Shown: in pieces, positions 48,414-57,559 of the stretch | How the letters are laid out: each line of letters begins with the position of its first letter | Position numbering within the stretch: the first letter of the stretch is position 1 | Assembly (NCBI RefSeq): GCF_011290685.1 | Contig: NZ_JAANYN010000011.1 | Span: forward strand, 62,001 to 126,000 | Direction: 5' to 3' | DNA from: Cyclobacterium plantarum | GTDB lineage: Bacteria; Bacteroidota; Bacteroidia; Cytophagales; Cyclobacteriaceae | DNA length: 64,000 nt | Program-made: the position numbers and the translations under genes | The notes under the pieces: model-generated | Told to the model about the DNA's origin: nothing | Seen by the model: only the letters and a program-made list of their open reading frames with translations | The model's database searches: none

Positions 48414-49007
48414 TCAACGGCCCATTTGGGCAACTTCCTTCCTGATTCTGCTCAGAGAAGAATCAGTCACCCCCAAATAAGAGGCAATGTGTTTCAATGG
48501 AGCCACCTGAAGTACCTCCGGTTGTTCTCTTCTCAAACTCAGGTACCTGTTGGTGGCAGAATCAGTGATCATGCTTAAAGACCGTTGCTTATTGGCCAAA
48601 AGTGCCCTGGACATCCAGGTTCTTCCCCATTCCGTGAAGCCTTCAATTTTTTCAAAAAGCTCCTGAAAAGCCTCATAGCCAATCATCCAACATTCACAAT
48701 CACTTAGTGCCTGAATATTTTCCCTGGTAGGCTGCCTTAAAAACAGGGAAGCCACTTCAATGACAATTTCATTTTTACTGAAAAAACCGGTAGTGATGTC
48801 TTTACCGTCGATATTTCTGGCAAAGGCCCGGACCAGGCCCTTTTCCAGGCAATAATAGGCATTGGAAAACTGTCCCTCGGTTAATATCAAATCCCCTTTA
48901 TAGAAAAAAACCTTCACATGAGCCCGAAAAATACTTTCCAGATCCGCATCGCTTATTCCGGGATGTGCATATATATCTGTAATAGTAGAAGGATAGACCA
49001 TCATCAA
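48414..49007 (-). CDS. Crp/Fnr-family transcriptional regulator
   Basis: A cytoplasmic DNA-binding regulator of 197 residues. The N-terminal cyclic-nucleotide-binding-like barrel runs from about 25 to 115 (GDLILTEGQFSNAYYCLEKGLVRAF). The C-terminal HTH is PLKHIASYLGVTDSSLSRIRKEVA. The phosphate-cassette residues of cAMP-binding Crp are not evident, so the ligand is unknown. Bacteroidota carry many such regulators. The start has three Met codons in a row (49007, 49004, 49001). It follows the CNNM transporter gene by 8 bp, so they probably share a transcript. Confidence 0.88.
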   Translation of the reverse strand: MMMVYPSTITDIYAHPGISDADLESIFRAHVKVFFYKGDLILTEGQFSNAYYCLEKGLVRAFARNIDGKDITTGFFSKNEIVIEVASLFLRQPTRENIQALSDCECWMIGYEAFQELFEKIEGFTEWGRTWMSRALLANKQRSLSMITDSATNRYLSLRREQPEVLQVAPLKHIASYLGVTDSSLSRIRKEVAQMGR

Positions 49008-49015
49008 AAATATTT

Positions 49016-50074
49016 TTAATCTATATTTTCTCCCGGAGGAAACAAGCCCATTTTAAGTGCCCGCTCCTTCCATTGCTTTCTGGCCAGCTCCTGCATGTCT
49101 GTAACCCCATCCGTTTCGTCTTGAATTTCCAATCCCAACAGTGTTTCCAGGATATCCTCCATGGTCACTATACCTGCCAGTCCCCCATACTCATCGGTTA
49201 CCATGGCCAGGTGCTCCCTGGCTTGCATCAACTTTTCCAAAACCTCCGGAATTGGATCGTTTACCTCCACTACCAGAATATTTCTTTTCAAGTCCTTGAG
49301 CACATATCCGAACTGATCCTGTGCCAACTTTTCAAGTACATCATATTTTAAAATATATCCCGTCACCTGGTCAATAGCATGTTCATAAATGGGAATCCTG
49401 GAAAATTTCTTGATCCCCGGATGTAACAGGAATTCCTTTAAACTCATGTTTTCCTCCAAAGCTACCGTAACAGTTCGGGGAGTCATTACATGGTACACCA
49501 ATATAGACTGGAATCGGATCAGGTTGTAGATAATTTTGGACTCATTTTCTTCCAATACCCCTTCCCGTGTGGCCATGTTGGTCAAGGCAGCCACTTCTTC
49601 CCTGCTGGTTTGGTTTGCCCCCTGGTCTTTGAACAAACGGGTCATCCATTCCGATACTTTCACCAAAGGATATATGGACAAAATCATGAAATTAAGTACC
49701 TTTCCCATAAAAGGTGCCATTTGTTTCCAGTAAGTAGCGCCGAGTGACTTTGGGAAAATTTCTGAAAGCACCAGAATGGCCAGTGTCAATATTGCTGAAA
49801 TGATTCCAAAGTAGGCCTCACCAAAAATTTTGGTCGCCTGGGCCCCTACTCCTGCCGCACCTACCGTATGGGCAATGGTATTGTAGCTCAATATGGCTGC
49901 AAGCGGCCTGTCTACATTCTCTTTCAGCTTTGCCAGTTCTTTTCCATAGCTTTTCCCTTTTTGCTTCAGGGATTCTATGTAGGAAGGAGTGATGCTGAGT
50001 AAAGACGCTTCAAGGGCGGAACAAACAAAAGATACCCCTATGGCCAAAAACAAATAAAAAAACAAGAGTATCAT
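49016..50074 (-). CDS. CNNM/HlyC-CorC family membrane protein with CBS pair
   Basis: An integral membrane protein of 352 residues. The N-terminal CNNM/DUF21 domain (~1-185) has four hydrophobic segments and the conserved ALEASLLSITPSYIE helix and SEIFPKSLGATYW motif. The C-terminal CBS pair (VYHVMTPRTVTVALEEN and VVEVNDPIPEVLEKLM, plus EYGGLAGIVTMEDILETLLG) would bind nucleotides. Family members transport or regulate Mg2+ and other divalent cations. It lacks the extra CorC_HlyC domain of larger members. It is first in a likely pair with the Crp regulator. Confidence 0.9.
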   Translation of the reverse strand: MILLFFYLFLAIGVSFVCSALEASLLSITPSYIESLKQKGKSYGKELAKLKENVDRPLAAILSYNTIAHTVGAAGVGAQATKIFGEAYFGIISAILTLAILVLSEIFPKSLGATYWKQMAPFMGKVLNFMILSIYPLVKVSEWMTRLFKDQGANQTSREEVAALTNMATREGVLEENESKIIYNLIRFQSILVYHVMTPRTVTVALEENMSLKEFLLHPGIKKFSRIPIYEHAIDQVTGYILKYDVLEKLAQDQFGYVLKDLKRNILVVEVNDPIPEVLEKLMQAREHLAMVTDEYGGLAGIVTMEDILETLLGLEIQDETDGVTDMQELARKQWKERALKMGLFPPGENID

Positions 50075-50154
50075 CTGGTTCGGTTAATTTTATACTAAAT
50101 TTAAAACAGTCAGGAGGGGAAAACAGTCAATAAAGGCATTTTTATTCTTCCGCA

Positions 50155-51177
50155 TCACCAATTCACGTATACTTTTCCGGTACTATTCCCTGATTCAAGC
50201 AATTCATGTGCCGCTGCTAAATCTTTGGCTTTAAATGTTGCTCCTACCTGTGGATGGATTTCTTTTTTTTCCCATAAATCCACCAGGGCATGTAAACAAT
50301 GGCCAATGATATCGATGCGGTGATCGGCAATCCGTAGCATGTTAACCCCGATAATGCCCTGAGATTTCATCATCATAAATAGAGGACTGATAAAGCCGGT
50401 TTTCAATAAAAATGCGAGATCGTTGAAGACATGGGCCTTTTGTCCGCTTCTGGCCGCACCTCCAAAACAAAACATGCGCCCGCCATGGGAAAGCAGCTTC
50501 AGGTCATCCTTAAAACTTTTCCCAGCCACGGTATTAAAAATAAGGTCCATCTTTCGTTTGCCAAATTCTTTCTCAATGACCTCTGAGTAATTTACATCCT
50601 TATAATTGACCCGGAAATCCACCCCCATCTTTTCCAGATATTCCATCTTCCGGGGAGAGCTGCAAAGGCCTACCACCTTAACTCCTCTACGCTTGCACAA
50701 TTGGGTTAGTGCTGTACCTACTCCTCCGGCACAGGCATGGATCAGGGCAATTTCCCCGGCATGAAGACGGCTCTGATAGTCAGTCATGTAATATGCCGTA
50801 CAATATTGGGTAGCGAGTGCACAGGCTTCCCCACCCGGAATATCCTCAGGCAATATGGCAATGGCCCTGTGATCGGCCAGGCCAAAATCAGCATATCCCC
50901 CAAACCGGGTAAATGCAACCACCCGTTTTCCCAGGAATTTATCCGGTACTCCGGCACCTTTCCCGGTCACCAAACCCACGATTTCGTAGCCTGGAACAAA
51001 AGGGATTTTTGGAGCTTCCTTATACAAGCCATTTCTCGCCATAACATCGGCATAGTTCAGGCCAAAACCCTCCACCTTAACCAACACCTGATGTGGTTCA
51101 GGTTCAGGCTGTGAAACCTCCTGGAGTTCATAGGCCTCCCTGGCGGCTCCATATTTTACAATGGTTAATTGTTGCAT
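50155..51177 (-). CDS. Zinc-free medium-chain dehydrogenase (quinone oxidoreductase / VAT-1-like)
   Basis: A cytoplasmic NADPH-dependent MDR reductase of 340 residues. GROES-like N-terminus (VLVKVEGFGLNYADVMARNGLY), then the nucleotide-binding ALIHACAGGVGTALTQL (~150-166), MDLIFNTVAGKSF and a C-terminal NSTGKVYVNW. The zinc ligands of alcohol dehydrogenases (GHE and the Cys-rich lobe) are absent, which places it with quinone oxidoreductase/VAT-1-type reductases. The actual substrate is unknown. Confidence 0.88.
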   Translation of the reverse strand: MQQLTIVKYGAAREAYELQEVSQPEPEPHQVLVKVEGFGLNYADVMARNGLYKEAPKIPFVPGYEIVGLVTGKGAGVPDKFLGKRVVAFTRFGGYADFGLADHRAIAILPEDIPGGEACALATQYCTAYYMTDYQSRLHAGEIALIHACAGGVGTALTQLCKRRGVKVVGLCSSPRKMEYLEKMGVDFRVNYKDVNYSEVIEKEFGKRKMDLIFNTVAGKSFKDDLKLLSHGGRMFCFGGAARSGQKAHVFNDLAFLLKTGFISPLFMMMKSQGIIGVNMLRIADHRIDIIGHCLHALVDLWEKKEIHPQVGATFKAKDLAAAHELLESGNSTGKVYVNW

Positions 51178-51373
51178 GAAATTATTTTAAGATACCTCAA
51201 TATAGGCTATTTTCAATGAAGAGAAAACTTTAGGGCTACCCCGGGAAGGAAATTTTCTTCCAAATGAAAGGTATAACTGCCATTCTTTCACCATTTTTAT
51301 CGGTCACTGGTAAAATCATGATGGCCCATTCAGGTAAAATCATTATTTTTAAAAATCACCAAAACCACTATCC

Positions 51374-52594
51374 ATGACAAATCAATTTAACCGCAGAAAA
51401 TTCCTTCAGTATACTGGCATGGCAGGCAGTGCCTTTTTTCTTCCCGGAAAAAGTACCGCTGCACCAGCTCCCCTTTTCACATCAGACGAAATCGGGCTTT
51501 CTAAATGGGAACTGGAAACCCCATCTCTTTGTCTGGAGTTGGAGGTCATGGAATACAATCTCAAAAAGGTCCATCAAAATCTCCAGGATACGGGTATAGG
51601 TGTGCGCCCCCATATCAAGACCCACAAAAGTCCTTTCCTTGCCAAAATGCAAATGGAAGCGGGCGCCGTGGGGGTTTGTGCAGCAAAATTGTCGGAATCG
51701 GAAATCATGCTGGAAAATGGCATTTCCAAGGTGCTCATGACGGGTGTTAACGTGACTCCTGAAAAAATCAGGAAGGCCATGGACCTGAGAAAAAAACACG
51801 CCGGGTTTATTCAGGCGGTGGACAATCCGGTAAATGCCAGGGACCTTCAGGATGCGGCAAATGCAGCAGGTATCATTGCGGAGGTCGTGGTGGACCTGGA
51901 TGTGATCCGGAGATCAGGAGTACCTACCGGAATACCCGCTGTTGAATTGGCTCAGCTGGTAGACCGCGCTCCGAATCTTCGTTTTATGGGTATTTTGGCT
52001 TATGACGGGGGAGCACAGCACGTCAAAGGCCATGAGGCAAGGAAAGCACGTACAGTACAGACTTTTGAACCTGTAGTAGAAACCTACGAGAGCCTGGTTA
52101 AGTCAGGCCTTAATGTGGAAATTTTCAGCGGTGCCGGTACCGGTACCTACGATATGATGGCAGATATTCCTGGCTTTACAGACGTACAGGTAGGCAGTTA
52201 TTTGTTTATGGATGCCCAGTATATGGCCATAGGAAGCAAGGGCAATGCCGCTCTTTACGATGATTTTGACCCCTCACTAACTGTCATGACCACAATCATC
52301 AACACCAACCATCCCAACCGCCTGATCACCGATTCGGGGGCCAAGGCTTTTACCATCAACAAACCCAGCGGAATCGTTATCGGCGAACCGGATTTTACCT
52401 ACAATGCAGGTTCGGATGAATATGGCACCATTACCTACACAACAGCCAATAAGTCCTACCAGGTAGGAGATAGACTGGAGGTGATCGTTCCCCATTGTGA
52501 CCCCGCAATCAATTTGTATGACCGCATTTATGGCATCCGCAGGGGTAAGGTGGAAATGATCATCCCCATAATGGCCAGGGGCATGTCCCGGTAG
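51374..52594 (+). CDS. Tat-exported DSD1-family PLP enzyme (D-threonine aldolase/D-serine dehydratase-like)
   Basis: A PLP-dependent enzyme with an alanine-racemase-type TIM barrel and a C-terminal beta domain. The Tat-like leader FNRRKFLQYTGMAG is at residues 5-18, so it probably works in the periplasm. The PLP lysine is in GVRPHIKTHKSP (~80-91), with further motifs KVLMTGVNV, VVVDLDVIRRSGV, FSGAGTGTYDM and HCDPAINLYDR (zinc ligands His and Cys in eukaryotic-type D-serine dehydratase). It could deaminate or cleave a beta-hydroxy-D-amino acid. It is divergent from the MDR reductase gene. Confidence 0.87.
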   Translation: MTNQFNRRKFLQYTGMAGSAFFLPGKSTAAPAPLFTSDEIGLSKWELETPSLCLELEVMEYNLKKVHQNLQDTGIGVRPHIKTHKSPFLAKMQMEAGAVGVCAAKLSESEIMLENGISKVLMTGVNVTPEKIRKAMDLRKKHAGFIQAVDNPVNARDLQDAANAAGIIAEVVVDLDVIRRSGVPTGIPAVELAQLVDRAPNLRFMGILAYDGGAQHVKGHEARKARTVQTFEPVVETYESLVKSGLNVEIFSGAGTGTYDMMADIPGFTDVQVGSYLFMDAQYMAIGSKGNAALYDDFDPSLTVMTTIINTNHPNRLITDSGAKAFTINKPSGIVIGEPDFTYNAGSDEYGTITYTTANKSYQVGDRLEVIVPHCDPAINLYDRIYGIRRGKVEMIIPIMARGMSR

Positions 52595-52686
52595 GCCAGC
52601 CTGCAAGCTGTATCTTTAATTGACGGATACTGCTTCCTCAAAAGTAAGTAGCTCATAATTTTTCCGGCAAGGCGGGAGAAAATGAT

Positions 52687-53877
52687 TTAGGTCGCTTCGC
52701 TGGAAGCTTCCTGTTCTTTAGGCTTTGCGGTCAACATGCCCAGCATCAAGGCGACAGAGGTAAAGATGATTACCTGAATGATCAGGGAATCATTCACAAT
52801 GTCAATGGCAAGCGAAGCAGGGATGCTGAGATACAACAATATGGTAACTAATCCCCTGGGAGCAATGAACAATAAGGGGAGAATTTTGATCTTGAAAATA
52901 CGCAAAATCAAAAACCTTAACAGGAGTATACCACCTGTTATGGTCAGTGACCAAATTACTGTCTCTGAATTGAAAAGTTCGCTGGTATTGATCAGAAAGC
53001 CAAATACCAGAAAAAACAGGGTCCGGATCAAAAATGTAAGTTCCATGGTCAACTCCTTAAACTTCCTGATTTCCTTTTTGAAACTTTTGGTATGGAGCTT
53101 TTTTACAAATAACTGCTGTTTGAGTTGATTGAGGTTGCCAATAAACAAACCAAAAAGCAAAATAAAGATCAGTGCCGGAAGATGGTACAATTCGGAGACT
53201 GCGAAAATCAATACTATGACCAGTATAATCGGAGCAAATTTGACGGGATGTTTGATCCTGCTGATTAAAAAAGCCAGAATGATGCTGGCAACAAAAGTGA
53301 TGATCAGGATCAATATGATTTCTCCGAAAAAATAACCCACCGAAGCCAGGCCGATTTTTTCATTCTCCAATAAAAAATTAAAAAAGATTACGCCAAAAAT
53401 ATCCGATAGGCTGCTTTCGTAAGTTACGAATTCCTTGTTTTTAGCGCTCAGGTTATTAACCGAAGGTATGGCGATGGCACTGCTGATGACGGCAAAGGGT
53501 ATGGCATTTAGCAGTGCGATTTTTAATGAAACATCCGCAAACTGTCTGATGATGAATGCCAACCCAAAACTGAAAATCAGCACGGGAATTATAGCAACCA
53601 GTATGGTCCGGCCCACAAAAGAAAACTTGGATTCATCAAAATCCAGTTCCAGAGATCCTTCGAGTACAATAAGCACCAAACCTATGGTACCCAAAAAGGG
53701 CAAAACAGTACTCAGGTCCGGAATGCCCAACCAGAAGATTTCTGCCAGCTGATTCACCGCCCAACCCAAAGCAAACAGCAGAATTACCGGAGGAATCTTT
53801 GTTTTGGCCGAGGTGATGTCGAAAAAATACGCTGACAACATCAGTATACATAAAGCAATTATTATTGGCAAAGTCAT
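52687..53877 (-). CDS. Cation:proton antiporter, CPA1-type
   Basis: A polytopic membrane transporter of 396 residues with about 11-12 hydrophobic helices beginning LPIIIALCILMLSAYFFDI. It belongs to the Na+/H+ exchanger fold (NhaP/KefB-like), with the motifs LGTIGLVLIVLEGSLELD, FAVISSAIAIPSVNNLSA and YESSLSDIFGVIFFNFLL, where the acidic residues line the ion path. It contains no cytoplasmic TrkA domain. It would exchange Na+ or K+ for protons to control pH or salt; ion choice is not readable. Confidence 0.88.
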   Translation of the reverse strand: MTLPIIIALCILMLSAYFFDITSAKTKIPPVILLFALGWAVNQLAEIFWLGIPDLSTVLPFLGTIGLVLIVLEGSLELDFDESKFSFVGRTILVAIIPVLIFSFGLAFIIRQFADVSLKIALLNAIPFAVISSAIAIPSVNNLSAKNKEFVTYESSLSDIFGVIFFNFLLENEKIGLASVGYFFGEIILILIITFVASIILAFLISRIKHPVKFAPIILVIVLIFAVSELYHLPALIFILLFGLFIGNLNQLKQQLFVKKLHTKSFKKEIRKFKELTMELTFLIRTLFFLVFGFLINTSELFNSETVIWSLTITGGILLLRFLILRIFKIKILPLLFIAPRGLVTILLYLSIPASLAIDIVNDSLIIQVIIFTSVALMLGMLTAKPKEQEASSEAT

Positions 53878-53995
53878 GCAGGGTTGGTTTTAAGTCCCGG
53901 TAAATAATATCAAACTCTAAAAATCGCAAAGTAGTTTGGCATTGGCTTAATTTACAATAAATGATTTCAAATAAAAAGTTTATTTGTTGCCCTGC

Positions 53996-54508
53996 CTATT
54001 CCGACATATTATCCATCATGGCTTTAAATTCTTTAAAGGGAAGGCGGTCTCTGTTGTTTTTTCCAATATACCGGTACACTTCTCTTCCTTCAGGATTGAT
54101 TAGGATCAATGCGGGGTAATGAACCAACTGACCGTGGAAGGGATAACCTCCCGGGATATCCAGCCGTTTTGCCAGGTTTGCTTCTGCATCACGGTATATA
54201 GGAAAGTCTGTCTGTTCCAGGTTTTCTGCCCATTCCCGGATCTCTTCCTCCGTATCCGGTTTAATAAAAACATGGATGACCTGATCCATTTCAGATGAAT
54301 TTTCCAGGTATTCGTGGGTATGGCGAATACAAAAAGGGCACTCCGTCTTCAATAAAAAATGTAGGGCCACAAATTTGCCCCTGGCTTCGCTCAGTTTAAA
54401 CGGTGCATGGTTTCCCAAAGCAGAAGGAAGGGAAAAATCCTGGATTTTTTCCTGGGCCTGGACTGCTGTGAAAAGAGCTGTCAGGAGAATTAATAAACAA
54501 AACCTCAT
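53996..54508 (-). CDS. Secreted redoxin-type thiol protein (AhpC/TSA-like)
   Basis: A periplasmic thioredoxin-fold protein of ~170 residues. Signal peptide LLILLTALFTAVQAQ, then DFSLPSALGNHAPFKLSEARGKFVALHFLLKTECPFC, where the peroxidatic/redox motif is CPFC, and a C-terminal YPALILINPEGREVYRYIGK. It is likely a peroxiredoxin or thiol-disulfide protein; which one cannot be decided. I set the start at the ATG at 54508; the longer frame from 54595 puts 29 residues before the signal peptide. Confidence 0.82.
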   Translation of the reverse strand: MRFCLLILLTALFTAVQAQEKIQDFSLPSALGNHAPFKLSEARGKFVALHFLLKTECPFCIRHTHEYLENSSEMDQVIHVFIKPDTEEEIREWAENLEQTDFPIYRDAEANLAKRLDIPGGYPFHGQLVHYPALILINPEGREVYRYIGKNNRDRLPFKEFKAMMDNMSE

Positions 54509-54676
54509 GATTTTTAGGTTATTTAGTGAATTTACTACCAGATAAGCAGCACTGAAATTACAGAAAATCTCAATCAGTAGCCAACAGGTATTCAAAATTA
54601 TTGGCTCTCGGAAAAACCGTTTAGAGACAATTCAAAAAACTTGTTGGTACTTCTATCCCTTATATGGTAAAAAATA

Positions 54677-54825
54677 GAACCATATAAGGAATATAAGGGC
54701 ATAGAAGAAGACTTTCGTTAATGATAGGGTCCCTTTTTAACTGATCGGATAAAAGCATTTTGACAGAATAATCGCTTTGAGGCAATTCAAAAATCCTTAT
54801 ATGTTCTTATATGCCTTATATGGTT
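54677..54825 (+). repeat. 160-bp tandem repeat (family 2), unit 1
   Basis: Begins AACCATATAAGG at 54678-54689 and ends with its exact inverse CCTTATATGGTT at 54814-54825, a perfect 12-bp terminal inverted repeat. Each end is built of about three 10-bp steps (right: CCTTATATG, TTCTTATATG, CCTTATATGG). An A-rich ~11-bp spacer joins it to the next unit. Confidence 0.85.
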
Positions 54826-54836
54826 TTAAAAAAAGG

Positions 54837-54985
54837 GAACCATAGAAGGAATATAAGGGCATAGAAGAAGGCTTCTTTTAGTGATAAGGTCACTCATTAA
54901 CTAACAGGATAATAGTACTTTGACTGAATAATCGCTTTGAGGCAATTCAAAAATCCTTATATGTTCTTAAATGCCTTATATGGTT
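54837..54985 (+). repeat. 160-bp tandem repeat (family 2), unit 2
   Basis: Begins GAACCATAGAAGG and ends at CCTTATATGGTT; 160 bp after unit 1. The interior is diverged from units 1 and 3, which are almost identical to each other. Confidence 0.85.
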
Positions 54986-54995
54986 CAAAGATAAG

Positions 54996-55125
54996 GAACC
55001 ATATAAGGAATATAAGGGCATAGAAGAAGACTTTCGTTAATGATAGGGTCCCTTTTTAACTGATCGGATAAAAGCATTTTGACAGAATAACCGTTTAGAG
55101 CCAATTCATAAAACCTTCTATGGTT
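54996..55125 (+). repeat. 160-bp tandem repeat (family 2), unit 3, short right end
   Basis: Begins GAACCATATAAGG 159 bp after unit 2; the left end and interior match unit 1 closely. The right end lacks two of the 10-bp steps and reads CCTTCTATGGTT. Confidence 0.85.
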
Positions 55126-55279
55126 CCAAAACAGGAATCCATGGAAAAGGAAAGTTTATCTCTAGATGGAGTTTATTTGGTTAATGGGATACCCTTGGTT
55201 AAAGAAAATTTCAATTTCTGAAAATTTGTTGTTTTTTGAGAAAAACTTAATTTTAATACTGCTTAATGGATGGCAAATT

Positions 55280-55696
55280 ATGGAAATTACAAAGCAGTTC
55301 TTAAAAGATTTAGTTTATCAGGTTAATGGTGCGGCCATTGAGGTACATAAAGCTTTGGGTCCAGGGCTTTTGGAGAGTGTTTATCAAAGATGCATGGCCA
55401 AAGAATTCCTTATCCGGGGTTTATCCTTTCAATATGAAATGGTTGTACCGGTATGCTATAAAGGAGTTGAATTGGAAACTGATTTGCGCTGCGATTTTTT
55501 TGTTGAAAAGATCCTGGTTCTAGAACTAAAAGCTGTTGAAAAAATTTTGCCAATTCATGAAGCCCAGATTATCTCCTACATGAAACTATTAAGTTCGCCT
55601 GAAGGATTACTAATCAATTTTAACACCGTTAATATTTTCAAGGAGGGCCAGAGAACCTACGTTAATGAACTGTTCAGGAAGCTCCCTGAAGAATAA
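55280..55696 (+). CDS. GxxExxY-family protein, PD-(D/E)xK nuclease fold
   Basis: A 138-residue protein of the GxxExxY family (TIGR04256-like). The motif is G29-LL-E32-SV-Y35. A nuclease-like core follows: LRCDFFVEKILVLELKAVE, with the D...E-x-K arrangement of PD-(D/E)xK enzymes. The role is unknown. The start is probably the ATG at 55280 (MEITKQFLKDLVYQVNG); a longer frame from 55166 adds 38 residues without family resemblance. The gene stands alone between two blocks of the 160-bp repeat, all in its orientation. I recall such genes near AT-rich repeats in other Bacteroidota; this is memory, not tested. Confidence 0.85.
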   Translation: MEITKQFLKDLVYQVNGAAIEVHKALGPGLLESVYQRCMAKEFLIRGLSFQYEMVVPVCYKGVELETDLRCDFFVEKILVLELKAVEKILPIHEAQIISYMKLLSSPEGLLINFNTVNIFKEGQRTYVNELFRKLPEE

Positions 55697-55703
55697 CAAA
55701 AGG

Positions 55704-55835
55704 GCAATCATAGAATAAATATAAGGGCATGGTAAGAGGAGTGTTGTTAGTGATACGAACTAATTTTACCTGACAGAATAACCGATTAAAGCCAATTCAA
55801 AAATCCTTATATGTTCTTAAATGCCTTATATGGTT
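55704..55835 (+). repeat. 160-bp tandem repeat (family 2), unit 4, degenerate
   Basis: Starts with CAATCATAGAATAAATATAA and ends in an intact right half with the 10-bp steps up to 55835. It begins 7 bp after the GxxExxY stop. The interior is shorter than in other units. Confidence 0.75.
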
Positions 55836-55845
55836 CAAAAATAAG

Positions 55846-55995
55846 GAACCATAGAAGGAATATAAGGGCATAGAAGAAGGCTTCTTTTAGTGATAGGGTC
55901 CCTTTTTAACTCACAGGATAAAAGCACTTTGACAGAAAAACAGTCTTGAGGCAATTCAAAAAAACATTATATGTTCTTAAATGCCTTATATGGTT
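55846..55995 (+). repeat. 160-bp tandem repeat (family 2), unit 5
   Basis: Begins GAACCATAGAAGG and ends CTTATATGGTT at 55995. A partial next left end (56006-56022) then runs into the 3' end of the esterase gene. Confidence 0.85.
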
Positions 55996-56034
55996 CAAAA
56001 ACAGGAAACCATTTAAGGAATAGTAGTGCCTGCT

Positions 56035-57057
56035 TTATGGTGAGGGCTGGCCGGGATCCTTTGTAGAAAGCAACTGATGTATAAAGGTGATTGACCTTTC
56101 AAAAGCACGCTTTCCATCCTCATCGAAAGTAAACTGATATTCATGGCCCAGACCTGGCTCGTAATCATTTGGAAAAAACAAAGTATCTACCTGAACCCCC
56201 AGGCTTAAAAGTTTTTCTGCAAAGCCTTTCGATTGAGCCAATAGGGGATCCTTATTCCCGGCCGAAATAAAGCAAGGTGGAAAAGAGTCCGTGAGGTAAT
56301 TGAGTACGGAGGCCGATTTGGCGTAGTCGTTATTGTCAATGTCCTTTTCGCCGAAATAAGCCCAGGTAACCGTTTTCAGGAAACTGCCAAAGGCTCCCTC
56401 CGAATTCAGGTTGTCCACTTCATAAATGCCGCAGTAAAGTAGCAGGCCTTTCAGCTGATCAGGCTGCAAACCCGGCTTCACTTTCGTGATGCTGGCATAG
56501 GAAGGGCTGGTAATGAGATTTGCCGTTGCTGCACTTATCATGGAACCACCTGAATCGCCAGCTAAAATAATCTGTGTGGAATCAATGGCAAATTGGTCTG
56601 CATTTGCCGAAATAAAGGACAGTGCCTCGTTAAGCTGCTGGATTGGCCTGGGGTATTTGGCCTCAGGCGCAATGGTATAATCGATGGATACGGCTACAAA
56701 ACCCCGGGAAGCCAGCAATTTGGAGTAATTGCTGATATGGTCTTTCGTTCCGGAAACCAATCCTCCTCCATGCGTCCAGACGATTACCGGCAGTTTATTT
56801 TTAGAACCCATGGCATCTTTGGGATAATAGATATCCAATAGGGAATTTGGATCGGTAGGCGCATACTGAACATCGCGGATGGCCAATATGTTTTCCGGTA
56901 CAAATTTTTCTAAGGCTTCATCTACCCGGACCGCCTCCTTTTCAAAAGCATAGCGTACCAGCCAAACAGCCGGGTAGGGAGAGAGTTTAAACGCGAGAAA
57001 AAGCAGGATTACCAAAGCAAGGACACTTATTATTATTCGTGTTAGGGTGCGTTTCAT
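56035..57057 (-). CDS. Alpha/beta hydrolase, HSL-like esterase, membrane-anchored or secreted
   Basis: An esterase/lipase of 340 residues. A hydrophobic N-terminus (IIISVLALVILLFLAF) is a signal anchor. The oxyanion motif is WTHGGGLVSGTKDH, the nucleophile GDSGGSMISAATA, the acid is in SAGNKDPLLAQS, and the histidine in GLGHEYQFTFDEDG. It belongs to the hormone-sensitive-lipase/BD-FAE-like group; the substrate is unknown. A remnant of a second copy of its C-terminus lies at 57560-57730, and repeat units adjoin both. Confidence 0.88.
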   Translation of the reverse strand: MKRTLTRIIISVLALVILLFLAFKLSPYPAVWLVRYAFEKEAVRVDEALEKFVPENILAIRDVQYAPTDPNSLLDIYYPKDAMGSKNKLPVIVWTHGGGLVSGTKDHISNYSKLLASRGFVAVSIDYTIAPEAKYPRPIQQLNEALSFISANADQFAIDSTQIILAGDSGGSMISAATANLITSPSYASITKVKPGLQPDQLKGLLLYCGIYEVDNLNSEGAFGSFLKTVTWAYFGEKDIDNNDYAKSASVLNYLTDSFPPCFISAGNKDPLLAQSKGFAEKLLSLGVQVDTLFFPNDYEPGLGHEYQFTFDEDGKRAFERSITFIHQLLSTKDPGQPSP

Positions 57058-57211
57058 CTACCGTTAGCTTGGTTTACAAATGTTGGTGGAATTTTCCGAT
57101 CTGTTTAAAAATAAAATAATTTTTACAAATATCAATGAGTGGCCGTCAATTTTTTCTTGTATATATCTGGTAATGAGCCTATTTGCATCTTTCTAATTTC
57201 GGATAAAAGTA

Positions 57212-57360
57212 GAACCATAGAAGGAATATAGGGGCATAGAAGAGGACTTCTTTTAGCGATACAGTCTCATTTTAACGGACAGGATAAAAGTACTTGGACG
57301 GAATAACCCCGTTGAGCCAATTAAAAAAACCTTATATGTTCTTTTATGCCTTATATGGTT
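57212..57360 (+). repeat. 160-bp tandem repeat (family 2), unit 6
   Basis: Begins GAACCATAGAAGG and ends with CCTTATATGGTT at 57360. It is nearly identical in its interior to unit 7 (TTTTAACGGACAGGATAAAA in both). Confidence 0.85.
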
Positions 57361-57371
57361 TAAAAAAAAGG

Positions 57372-57520
57372 GAACCATAGAAGGAACATAAGGGCATAGA
57401 AGAAGACTTCTTTTAGTGATACAGTCTCATTTTAACGGACAGGATAAAAGTACTTGGACGGAATAACCTCGTTGAGCCAATAAAAAAAACCTTATATGTT
57501 CTTATATGCCTTATATGGTT
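57372..57520 (+). repeat. 160-bp tandem repeat (family 2), unit 7
   Basis: 160 bp after unit 6 and nearly identical to it, indicating a recent tandem duplication. A partial eighth left end follows at 57531-57554. Confidence 0.85.
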
Positions 57521-57559
57521 TAAAAAAAAGGAACCGTAGAAGGAATATAAGGGCCTGTT

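Larger units (their letters stand above)
54509..55279. other. Intergenic tandem-repeat region upstream of the GxxExxY gene
   Basis: 770 bp. It holds a partial right half (~54643-54667), three units of the 160-bp repeat (54677-55125) and a short tail. No gene is seen in it; short open frames are repeat translations. Confidence 0.7.

Noticed and set aside
55166-55279. An N-terminal extension of the GxxExxY protein
   Set aside because: The extra 38 residues have no family resemblance, and the ATG at 55280 fits the family start.
54677-57554. Regularly spaced repeats that could be read as a CRISPR array
   Set aside because: The period is ~160 bp, interiors are themselves conserved between units rather than variable spacers, and no cas gene is present.
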